A stretch of 53,577 nt of DNA, taken from contig NW_027018234.1 in NCBI RefSeq assembly GCF_032854445.1, forward strand, positions 1-53,577, in the 5' to 3' direction. This document shows, piece after piece, positions 37,561 through 49,008 of the stretch (positions are counted from its first letter, which is position 1; each line of letters begins with the position of its first letter). Source of the stretch: Liolophura sinensis (lineage: Eukaryota > Mollusca > Polyplacophora > Chitonida > Chitonidae). Under the pieces are notes generated by a model that was not told the origin of the DNA, made no database searches, and was given only the letters and a program-made list of their open reading frames with translations. The translations under genes and the position numbers were made by a program.

Positions 37561-40500
37561 CGCACTTTTGCATTTTTGCCTGGTTTTTTGTTAATTGAAA
37601 TCGGCTACACTGTACTCTGTACAATCGGGGACTGGTCATTACTATATTCAACTTTTGACTATAAGTTATGTGCCCTTCGGTAGCCCAGAAGACCTGAAAT
37701 CTTTGGGCTAAGCCCATTTAACTCACCCAGCAATTGCCTTACTTCTAAGTGCAAGACAATCTCAATGTCTTTATCTACGTGTAGAAAAACCACACCATTT
37801 GTACGTGAGAAACACAAGGTTCTTGATACAGTCTGCTGTAAAAAGTACAACTGAACACTGACCCACTTCAGTAAGGTGCCAAAGATGCGGAATTGAGCCA
37901 GGCATCGGCAGCTGTTGAAAAATTGCAAATTTCCTGGTTTCCATGGAGTAAGAGCCGTTGCTGGGCACGTGATTATGACATAAATGATCATTCAATTGTC
38001 ACTACAGCCAAAAGTATTGGTCGGAGAGCAACGCGGTTTGCACCATTTGATTTCTCGTCACAAAATACGTCGGATTAGCCTCTTACCAGCAGCACTGGAA
38101 CAGTTTTCGCACTTTTGCATTTTTGCCTGGTTTTTTGTTAATTGAAATCGGCTACACTGTACTCTGTACAATCGTGACTGGTCATTACTATATTCAACTT
38201 TTGACTATAAGTTTATGTGCCCTTCGGTAGCCCAGAAGACCTGAAATCTTTGGGCTAAGCCCATTTAACTCACCCAGCAATTGCCTTACTTCTAAGTGCA
38301 AGACAATCTCAATGTCTTTATCTACGTGTAGAAAAACCACACCATTTGTACGTGAGAAACACAAGGTTCTTGATACAGTCTGCTGTAAAAAGTACAACTG
38401 AACACTGACCCACTTCAGTAAGGTGCCAAAAGATGCGGAATTGAGCCAGGCATCGGCAGCTGTTGAAAAATTGCAAATTTCCCTGGTTTCCATGGAGTAA
38501 GAGCCGTTGCTGGGCACGTGATTATGACATAAATGATCATTCAATTGTCACTACAGCCAAAAGTATTGGTCGGAGAGCAACGCGGTTTGCACCATTTGAT
38601 TTCTCGTCACAAAATACGTCGGATTAGCCTCTTACCAGCAGCACTGGAACAGTTTTCGCACTTTTGCATTTTTGCCTGGTCTTTTTGTTAATTGAAATCG
38701 GCTACACTGTACTCTGTACAATCGCGACTGGTCATTACTATATTCAACTTTTGACTATAAGTTATGTGCCCTTCGGTAGCCCAGAAGACCTGAAATTTTG
38801 GGCTAAGCCCATTTAACTCACCCAGCAATTGTCTTACTTCTTAGTCCAAGACAATCTCAATGTCTTTATCTACGTGTAGAAAAACCACACCATTTGTACG
38901 TGAAAAACACAAGGTACTTGATACAGTCTGCTGTAAAAAGTACAACTGAACACTGACCCACTTCAGTAAGGTGCCAAAAGATGCGGAATTGAGCCAGGCA
39001 TCGGCAGCTGTTGAAAAATTGCAAATTTCCCCTGGTTTCCATGGAGTAAGAGCCGTTGCTGTGCATGTGATTATGACATAAATGATCATTCAATTGTCGC
39101 TACAGGCAAAAGTATTGGTCGGAGAGCAACGCGGTTTGCACCATTCGATTTCTCGTCACAAAATACGTCGGATTAGCCTCTTACCAGCAGCACTGGAACA
39201 ATTTTTTATAATTTTGCGTTTTTGCCTGGTCTTTTTGTTAATTGAAATCGGCTACACTGTACTCTGTACAATCGCGACTGGTCATTACTATATTCAACTT
39301 TTGACTATAAGTTATGTGCCCTTCGGTAGCCCAGAAGACGTCAAATCCTTTGGGCTAAGCCCATTTAACTCACCCAGCAATTGCCTTACTTCTAAGTGCA
39401 AGACAATCTCAATGTCTTTATCTACGTGTAGAAAACCACACCAATTGTACGTGAAAAACACAAGGTACTTGATACAGTCTGCTGTAAAAAGTACAACTAA
39501 ACACTGACCCCACATTTATAAGGTGCCAAAAGGTGCGGAATTGGCCAGGCATCGGCAGCTGTTAAAAAATTGCAAATATCCCTGGTTTCCATGGAGTAAG
39601 AGCCGTTGCTGTGCACGTGATTATGACATTAATGATCATTCAATTGTCACTACAGCCAAACGTATTGGTCGGAGAGCAACGCGGTTTTGCACCATTCGAT
39701 TTCTCGTCACAAAATACGTCGGATTAGCCTCTTACCAGCAGCACTGGAACAGTTTTTCCACTTTTGCATTTTTGCCTGGTCTTTTTGTTAATTGAAATCG
39801 GCTACACTGTACTCTGTACAATCGCGACTGGTCAATTACTATATTCAACTTTTGACTATAAGTTATGTGCCCTTCGGTAGCCCAGAAGACGTGAATTCTT
39901 TGGACTAAGCCCATTTAACTCACCCAGCAATTGCCTTACTTCTAAGTGCAAGACAATCTCAATGTCTTTATCTACGTGTAGAAAAACCACACCATTTGTA
40001 CGTGAGAAACACAAGGTTCTTGATACAGTCTGCTGTAAAAAGTACAACTGAACACTGACTCACTTCAGTAAGGTGCCAAAAGATGCGGAATTGAGCCAGG
40101 CATCGGCAGCTGTTGAAAAATTGCAAATTTCCCTGGCTTCCATGGAGTAAGAGCCGTTGCTGGGCACGTGATTATGATATAAATGATCATTCAATTGTCA
40201 CTACAGCCAAAAGTATTGGTCGGAGAGCAAGGCGGTTTGCACCATTCGATTTCTCGTCACAAAATACGTCGGATTAGCCTCTTACCAGCAGCACTGGAAC
40301 AGTTTTTGCACTTTGCATTTTTACCTGGTCTTTTTGTTAATTGAAATCGGCTACACTGTACTCTGTACAATCACGACTGGTCATTACTATATTCAACTTT
40401 TGACTATAAGTTATGTGCCCTTCGGTAGTCCAGAAGACGTCAAATCTTTGGGCTAAGCCCATTTAACTCACCCAGCAATTGTCCTTACTTCTAAGTTATT

Positions 40501-41790
40501 AAACTTTTGACTATAAGTTATGTGCCCTTCGGTAGCCCAGAAGACGTCAAATCTTTGGGCTAAGCCCATTTAACTCACCCAGCAATTGTCTTACTCCAAG
40601 ACAATCTCAATGTCTTTATCTACGTGTAGAAAAACCACACCATTTGTACGTGAAAAACACAAGGTACTTGATACAGTCTGCTGTAAAAAGTACAACTAAA
40701 CACTGACCCACATTTATAAGGTGCCAAAAGATGCGGAATTGGGCCAGGTATCGGCAGCTGTTGAAAAATTGCCAATTTCCCTGGTTTCCATGGAGTAAGA
40801 GCCGTTGCTGTGCACGTGATTATGACATAAATGTTTATTCAATTGTCGCTACAGGCAAAAGTATTGGTCGGAGAGCAACGCGGTTTGCACCATTCGATTT
40901 CTCGTCACAAAATACGTCGGATTAGCCTCTTACCAGCAGCACTGGAACAATTTTTCCAATTTTGCGTTTTTGCCTGGTCTTTTTGTTAATTGAAATCGGC
41001 TACACTGTACTCTGTACAATCGCGACTGGTCATTACTATATTCAACTTTTGACTATAAGTTATGTGCCCTTCGGTAGCCAGAAGACCTGAAATCTTTGGC
41101 TAAGCCCATTTAACTCACCCAGCAATTGCCTTACTTCTAAGTGCAAGACAATCTCAATGTCTTTATCTACGTGTAGAAAAACCACACCATTTGTACGTGA
41201 GAAACACAAGGTACTTGATACAGTCTGCTGTAAAAAGTACAACTGAACACTGACCAACTTCAGTAAGGTGCCAAAAGATGCGGAATTGAGCCAGGCATCG
41301 GCAGCTGTGAAAAAATTGCAAATTTCCCTGGTTTCCATGGAGTAAGAGCCGTTGCTGGGCACGTGATTATGACATAAATGATCATTCAATTGTCACTACA
41401 GCCAAAAGTATTGGTCGGAGAGCAACGCGGTTTGCACCATTCGATTTCTCGTCACAAAATACGTCGGATTAGCCTCTTACCAGCAGCACTGGAACAGTTT
41501 TCGCACTTTTGCATTTTTTGCCTGGTCTTTTTGTTAATTGAAATCGGCTACACTGTACTCTGTACAATCGCGACTGGTCATTACTATATTCAACTTTTGA
41601 CTATAAGTTATGTGCCCTTCGGTAGCCCAGAAGACCTGAAATCTTTGGGCCAAGCCCATTTAACTCACCCAGCAATTGTCTTTACTTCTAAGTCAAGACA
41701 ATCTCAATGTCTTTATCTACGTGTAGAAAAAACCACACCATTTGTACGTGAGAAACACAAGGTACTTGATACAGTCTGCTGTAAAAAGTA
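37561..41790 (+). other. Second indel-rich patch of the satellite
   Basis: Small gains and losses cluster again. Examples are 'tggttttttg' (37,583 and 38,129), 'cggggactgg' (about 37,627), 'gaaattttggg' (about 38,793), 'attttttataat' (about 39,201), 'atcctttggg' (about 39,345), 'gaaaaccac' (about 39,431), 'gtcaattact' (about 39,832), 'ttggctaag' (about 41,096) and 'tgtgaaaaaattg' (about 41,307). Two adjacent units share both 'tggttttttg' and 'accatttgatt' (about 38,043 and 38,592), so some of the changes are true and locally spread. Confidence 0.6.
40395..40608 (+). repeat. Internal 107-bp partial duplication
   Basis: 'aacttttgactataag' begins at 40,395 and again at 40,502. The stretch up to 'cccagcaattgt' is thus present twice within one unit. 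The junction reads 'cttctaagttattaaac', where 'ttatta' matches neither normal neighbour. The second copy lacks seven bases of 'cttctaagtcc'. The host unit is 648 bp long (40,089 to 40,737), and this is the main break in the 549-bp phase of the array. The hairpin region is therefore present twice in tandem here. It lies inside an indel-rich patch, so an assembly join is possible. Confidence 0.85.
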
Positions 41791-44616
41791 CAACTGACCA
41801 CAGACCCACATGAATAAGGTGCCAAAAGATGCGGAATTGAGCCAGGCATCGGCAGCTGTTGAAAAATTGCCAATTTCCCTGGTTTCCATGGAGTAAGAGC
41901 CGTTGCTGGGCACGTGATTATGACATAAATGATCATTCAATTGTCGCTACAGCCAAACGTATTGGTCGGAGAGCAACGCGGATTGCACCATTCGATTTCT
42001 CGTCACAAAATACGTCGGATTGGCCTCTTACCAACAGCACTGGAACAGTTGTTCCACTTTTGCATTTTTGCCTGGTCTTTTTGTTAATTGAAATCGGCTA
42101 CACTGTACTCTGTACAATCGCGACTGGTCATTACTATATTCAACTTTTGACTATAAGTTATGTGCCCTTCGGTAGCCCAGAAGACCTGAAATCTTTGGGC
42201 TAAGCCCATTTAACTCACCCAGCAATTGTCTTACTTCTAAGTGCAAGACAATCTCAATGTCTTTATCTACGTGTAGAAAAACCACACCATTTGTACATAA
42301 AAAACACAAGGTTCTTGATACAGTCTGCTGTAAAAAGTACAACTGAACACTGACCCACTTCAGTAAGGTGCCAAAAGATGCGGAATTGAGCCAGGCATCG
42401 GCAGCTGTTGAAAAATTGCAAATTTCCCTGGTTTCCATGGAGTAAGAGCCGTTGCTGGGCACGTGATTATGACATAAATGATCATTCAATTGTCACTACA
42501 GCCAAAAGTATTGGTCGGAGAGCAAGGCGGTTTGCACCATTCGATTTCTCGTCACAAAATACGTCGGATTAGCCTCTTACCAGCAGCACTGGAACAGTTT
42601 TCGCATTTTTGCATTTTTGCCTGGTCTTTTTGTTAATTGAAATCGGCTACACTGTACTCTGTACAATCGCGACTGGTCATTACTATATTCAACTTTTGAC
42701 TATAAGTTATGTGCCCTTCGGTAGCCCAGAAGACCTGAAATCTTTGGGCCAAGCCCATTTAACTCACCCAGCAATTGCCTTACTTCTAAGTCCAAGACAA
42801 TCTCAATGTCTTTATCTACGTGTAGAAAAACCACACCATTTGTACGTGAAAAACACAAGGTACTTGATACAGTCTGCTGTAAAAAGTACAACTGACCACA
42901 GACCCACATGAATAAGGTGCCAATAGATGCGGAATTGAGCCAGGCATCGGCAGCTGTTGAAAAATTGCAAATTTCCCTGGTTTCCATGGAGTAAGAGCCG
43001 TTGCCGGGCACGTGATTATGACATAAATGATCATTCAATTGTCGCTACAGCCAAACGTATTGGTCGGAGAGCAACGCGGATTGCACCATTCGATTTCTCG
43101 TCACAAAATACGTCGGATTAGCCTCTTACCAGCAGCACTGGAACAGTTTTTCCACTTTTGCATTTTTGCCTGGTCTTTTTGTTAATTGAAATCGGCTACA
43201 CTGTACTCTGTACAATCGCGACTGGTCATTACTATATTCAACTTTTGACTATAAGTTATGTGCCCTTCGGTAGCCCAGAAGACGTCAAATCTTTGGGCTA
43301 AGCCCATTTAACTCACCCAGCAATTGTCTTACTTATAAGTGCAAGACAATCTCAATGTCTTTATCTACGTGTAGAAAAACCACACCATTTGTACATAAAA
43401 AACACGAGGTACTTGATACAGTCTGCTGTAAAAAGTACAACTAAACACAGACCCACATTTATAAGGTGCCAAAAGATGCGGAATTGGGCCAGGTATCGGC
43501 AGCTGTTGAAAAATTGCCAATTTCCCTGGTTTCCATGGAGTAAGAGCCGTTGCTGTGCACGTGATTATGACATAAATGATCATTCAATTGTCGCTACAGG
43601 CAAAAGTATTGGTCGGAGAGCAACGCGGTTTGCACCATTCGATTTCTCGTCACAAAATACGTCGGATTAGCCTCTTACCAGCAGCACTGGAACAATTTTT
43701 CCAATTTTGCGTTTTTGCCTGGTCTTTTTGTTAATTGAAATCGGCTACACTGTACTCTGTACAATCGCGACTGGTCATTACTATATTCAACTTTTGACTA
43801 TAAGTTATGTGCCCTTCGGTAGCCCAGAAGACCTGAAATCTTTGGGCTAAGGCCATTTAACTCACCCAGCAATTGCCTTACTTCTAAGTGCAAGACAATC
43901 TCAATGTCTTTATCTACGTGTAGAAAAACCACACCATTTGTACGTGAGAAACACAAGGTACTTGATACAGTCTGCTGTAAAAAGTACAACTGAACACTGA
44001 CCAACTTCAGTAAGGTGCCAAAAGATGCGAAATTGAGCCAGGCATCGGCATCTGTTGAAAAATTGCAAATTTCCCTGGTTTCCATGGAGTAAGAGCCGTT
44101 GCTGGGCACGTGATTATGACATAAATGATCATTCAATTGTCACTACAGCCAAAAGTATTGGTCGGAAAGCAACGCGGATTGCACCATTCGATTTCTCGTC
44201 ACAAAATACGTCGGATTAGCCTCTTACCAGCAGCACTGGAACAGTTTTTGCACTTTTGCATTTTTGCCTGGTCTTTTTGTTAATTGAAATCGGCTACACT
44301 GTACTCTGTACAATCGCGACTGGTCATTACTATATTCAACTTTTGACTATAAGTTATGTGCCCTTCGGTAGCCCAGAAGACGTCAAATCTTTGGGCTAAG
44401 CCCATTTAACTCACCCAGCAATTGTCTTACTTCTAAGTCCAAGACAATCTCAATGTCTTTATCTACGTGTAGAAAAACCACACCATTTGTACGTGAAAAA
44501 CACAAGGTACTTGATACAGTCTGCTGTAAAAAGTACAACTGACCACAGACCCACATGAATAAGGTGCCAAAAGATGCGGAATTGAGCCAGGCATCGGCAG
44601 CTGTTGAAAAAGTGCA
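41791..44616 (+). repeat. Mixed satellite units with 'catgaat' tails
   Basis: Spacing returns to 549 bp. Units with 'ggccaag' and 'catgaat' (41.8, 42.9, 44.55 kb) alternate irregularly with common and 'ggtatcgg' units. The state 'ggattggcctc' near 42,017 recurs near 49,155 (13 units on) and at the right edge near 53,549. A private 'gaaaaagtgc' lies at about 44,606-44,615, just outside the tetramer. Confidence 0.8.
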
Positions 44617-46812
44617 AATTTCCCTGGTTTCCATGGAGTAAGAGCCGTTGCCGGGCACGTGATTATGACATAAATGATCATTCAATTGTCGCTACAGCCA
44701 AACGTATTGGTCGGAGAGCAACGCGGTTTGCACCATTCGATTTGTCGTCACAAAATACGTCGGATTAGCCTCTTACCAGCAGCACTGGAAGATATTTTCC
44801 AATTTTGCGTTTTTGCCTGGTCTTTTTGTTAATTGATATCGGCTACACTGTACTCTGTACAATCGCGACTGGTCATTACTATATTCAACTTTTGACTATA
44901 AGTTATGTGCCATTCGGTAGCCCAGAAGATCTGAAATCTTTGGGCTAAGCCCATTTAACTCACCCAGCAATTGCCTTACTTCTAAGTGCAAGACAATCTC
45001 AATGTCTTTATCTACGTGTAGAAAAACCACACCATTTATACATAAAAAACACAAGGTACTTGATACAGTCTGCTGTAAAAAGTACAACTGACCACAGACC
45101 CACAGTTATAAGGTGCCAAAAGATGCGGAATTGAGCCAGGTATCGGCAGCTGTTGAAAAATTGCAAATTTCCCTGGTTTCCATGAAGTAAGAGCCGTTGC
45201 TGTGCACGTGATTATGACATAAATGATCATTCAATTGTCGCTACAGGCAAATGTATTGGTCGGAGAGCAACGCGGTTTGCACCATTCGATTTGTCGTCAC
45301 AAAATACGTCGGATTAGCCTCTTACCAGCAGCACTGGAAGAATTTTTCCAATTTTGCGTTTTTGCCTGGTCTTTTTGTTAATTGAAATCGGCTACACTGT
45401 ACTCTGTACAATCGCGACTGGTCATTACTATATTCAACTTTTGACTATAAGTTATGTGCCCTTCGGTAGCCCAGAAGATCTGAAATCTTTGGGCTAAGCC
45501 CATTTAACTCACCCAGCAATTGCCTTACTTCTAAGTGCAAGACAATCTCAATGTCTTTATCTACGTGTAGAAAAACCACACCATTTGTACGTGAGAAACA
45601 CAAGGTACTTGATACAGTCTGCTGTAAAAAGTACAACTGAACACTGACCCACTTCAGTAAGGTGCCAAAAGATGCGGAATTGAGCCAGGCATCGGCAGCT
45701 GTTGAAAAATTGCAAATTTCCCTGGTTTCCATGGAGTAAGAGCCGTTGCTGGGCACGTGATTATGACATAAATGATCATTCAATTGTCACTACAGCCAAA
45801 AGTATTGCTCGGAGAGCAACGCGGTTTGCACCATTCGATTTCTCGTCACAAAATACGTCGGATTAGCCTCTTACCAGCAGCACTGGAACAGTTTTCGCAC
45901 TTTTGCATTTTTGCCTGGTCTTTTTGTTAATTGAAATCGGCTACACTGTACTCTGTACAATCGCGACTGGTCATGACTATATTCAACTTTTGACTATAAG
46001 TTATGTGCCCTTCGGTAGCCCAGAAGACGTCAAATCTTTGGGCTAAGCCCATTTAACTCACCCAGCAATTGCCTTACTTCTAAGTCCAAGACAATCTCAA
46101 TGTCTTTATCTACGTGTAGAAAAACCACACCATTTGTACGTGAGAAACACAAGGTTCTTGATACAGTCTGCTGTAAAAAGTACAACTGAACACTGACCCA
46201 CTTCAGTAAGGTGCCAAAAGATGCGGAATTGAGCCAGGCATCGGCAGCTGTTGAAAAATTGCAAATTTCCCTGGTTTCCATGGAGTAAGAGCCGTTGCTG
46301 GGCACGTGATTATGACATAAATGATCATTCAATTGTCACTACAGCCAAAAGTATTGGTCGGAGAGCAACGCGGTTTGCACCATTCGATTTCTCGTCACAA
46401 AATACGTCGGATTAGCCTCTTACCAGCAGCACTGGAACAGTTTTCGCACTTTTGCATTTTTGCCTGGTCTTTTTGTTAATTGAAATCGGCTACACTGTAC
46501 TCTGTACAATCGCGACTGGTCATTACTATATTCAACTTTTGACTATAAGTTATGTGCCCTTCGGTAGCCCAGAAGACCTGAAATCTTTGGGCCAAGCCCA
46601 TTTAACTCACCCAGCAATTGTCTTACTTCTAAGTCCAAGACAATCTCAATGTCTTTATCTACGTGTAGAAAAACCACACCATTTGTACGTGAGAAACACA
46701 AGGTACTTGATACAGTCTGCTGTAAAAAGTACAACTGACCACAGACCCACATGAATAAGGTGCCAAAAGATGCGGAATTGAGCCAGGCATCGGCAGCTGT
46801 TGAAAAATTGCC
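44617..46812 (+). repeat. Four-unit higher-order repeat, copy 1 (2,196 bp)
   Basis: Four consecutive units recur immediately to the right. Private states shared with copy 2 are 'ggaagatatt' (44,789), 'ttgatatcgg' (about 44,834), 'tgccattcgg' (44,909), 'agaagatctg' (44,925 and again at 45,474), 'tttatacat' (45,036), 'cacagttat' (45,102), 'catgaag' (45,181), 'gcaaatgtat' (45,247), 'attgctcgg' (45,804) and 'tcatgact' (45,972). Read line by line, I found no difference between the copies. The identity continues 35 bp into the next unit (to 46,847). Outside it, 'gtgcaaat' (44,612-44,617 side) and 'ccggg' versus 'ctggg' (46,848 versus 49,044) mark the edges. Confidence 0.9.
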
Positions 46813-49008
46813 AATTTCCCTGGTTTCCATGGAGTAAGAGCCGTTGCCGGGCACGTGATTATGACATAAATGATCATTCAATTGTCGCTACAGCCAAACG
46901 TATTGGTCGGAGAGCAACGCGGTTTGCACCATTCGATTTGTCGTCACAAAATACGTCGGATTAGCCTCTTACCAGCAGCACTGGAAGATATTTTCCAATT
47001 TTGCGTTTTTGCCTGGTCTTTTTGTTAATTGATATCGGCTACACTGTACTCTGTACAATCGCGACTGGTCATTACTATATTCAACTTTTGACTATAAGTT
47101 ATGTGCCATTCGGTAGCCCAGAAGATCTGAAATCTTTGGGCTAAGCCCATTTAACTCACCCAGCAATTGCCTTACTTCTAAGTGCAAGACAATCTCAATG
47201 TCTTTATCTACGTGTAGAAAAACCACACCATTTATACATAAAAAACACAAGGTACTTGATACAGTCTGCTGTAAAAAGTACAACTGACCACAGACCCACA
47301 GTTATAAGGTGCCAAAAGATGCGGAATTGAGCCAGGTATCGGCAGCTGTTGAAAAATTGCAAATTTCCCTGGTTTCCATGAAGTAAGAGCCGTTGCTGTG
47401 CACGTGATTATGACATAAATGATCATTCAATTGTCGCTACAGGCAAATGTATTGGTCGGAGAGCAACGCGGTTTGCACCATTCGATTTGTCGTCACAAAA
47501 TACGTCGGATTAGCCTCTTACCAGCAGCACTGGAAGAATTTTTCCAATTTTGCGTTTTTGCCTGGTCTTTTTGTTAATTGAAATCGGCTACACTGTACTC
47601 TGTACAATCGCGACTGGTCATTACTATATTCAACTTTTGACTATAAGTTATGTGCCCTTCGGTAGCCCAGAAGATCTGAAATCTTTGGGCTAAGCCCATT
47701 TAACTCACCCAGCAATTGCCTTACTTCTAAGTGCAAGACAATCTCAATGTCTTTATCTACGTGTAGAAAAACCACACCATTTGTACGTGAGAAACACAAG
47801 GTACTTGATACAGTCTGCTGTAAAAAGTACAACTGAACACTGACCCACTTCAGTAAGGTGCCAAAAGATGCGGAATTGAGCCAGGCATCGGCAGCTGTTG
47901 AAAAATTGCAAATTTCCCTGGTTTCCATGGAGTAAGAGCCGTTGCTGGGCACGTGATTATGACATAAATGATCATTCAATTGTCACTACAGCCAAAAGTA
48001 TTGCTCGGAGAGCAACGCGGTTTGCACCATTCGATTTCTCGTCACAAAATACGTCGGATTAGCCTCTTACCAGCAGCACTGGAACAGTTTTCGCACTTTT
48101 GCATTTTTGCCTGGTCTTTTTGTTAATTGAAATCGGCTACACTGTACTCTGTACAATCGCGACTGGTCATGACTATATTCAACTTTTGACTATAAGTTAT
48201 GTGCCCTTCGGTAGCCCAGAAGACGTCAAATCTTTGGGCTAAGCCCATTTAACTCACCCAGCAATTGCCTTACTTCTAAGTCCAAGACAATCTCAATGTC
48301 TTTATCTACGTGTAGAAAAACCACACCATTTGTACGTGAGAAACACAAGGTTCTTGATACAGTCTGCTGTAAAAAGTACAACTGAACACTGACCCACTTC
48401 AGTAAGGTGCCAAAAGATGCGGAATTGAGCCAGGCATCGGCAGCTGTTGAAAAATTGCAAATTTCCCTGGTTTCCATGGAGTAAGAGCCGTTGCTGGGCA
48501 CGTGATTATGACATAAATGATCATTCAATTGTCACTACAGCCAAAAGTATTGGTCGGAGAGCAACGCGGTTTGCACCATTCGATTTCTCGTCACAAAATA
48601 CGTCGGATTAGCCTCTTACCAGCAGCACTGGAACAGTTTTCGCACTTTTGCATTTTTGCCTGGTCTTTTTGTTAATTGAAATCGGCTACACTGTACTCTG
48701 TACAATCGCGACTGGTCATTACTATATTCAACTTTTGACTATAAGTTATGTGCCCTTCGGTAGCCCAGAAGACCTGAAATCTTTGGGCCAAGCCCATTTA
48801 ACTCACCCAGCAATTGTCTTACTTCTAAGTCCAAGACAATCTCAATGTCTTTATCTACGTGTAGAAAAACCACACCATTTGTACGTGAGAAACACAAGGT
48901 ACTTGATACAGTCTGCTGTAAAAAGTACAACTGACCACAGACCCACATGAATAAGGTGCCAAAAGATGCGGAATTGAGCCAGGCATCGGCAGCTGTTGAA
49001 AAATTGCC
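46813..49008 (+). repeat. Four-unit higher-order repeat, copy 2 (2,196 bp)
   Basis: This is the direct, apparently exact repeat of the preceding 2,196 bp, displaced by exactly 4 x 549. All private states of copy 1 reappear, for example 'ggaagatatt' at about 46,985, 'agaagatctg' at about 47,121 and 47,670, 'catgaag' at about 47,377 and 'tcatgact' at about 48,168. Identity ends at 49,043. A crossover between misaligned sister arrays four units out of register would produce this. A duplicated assembly path would look the same. Confidence 0.9.
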
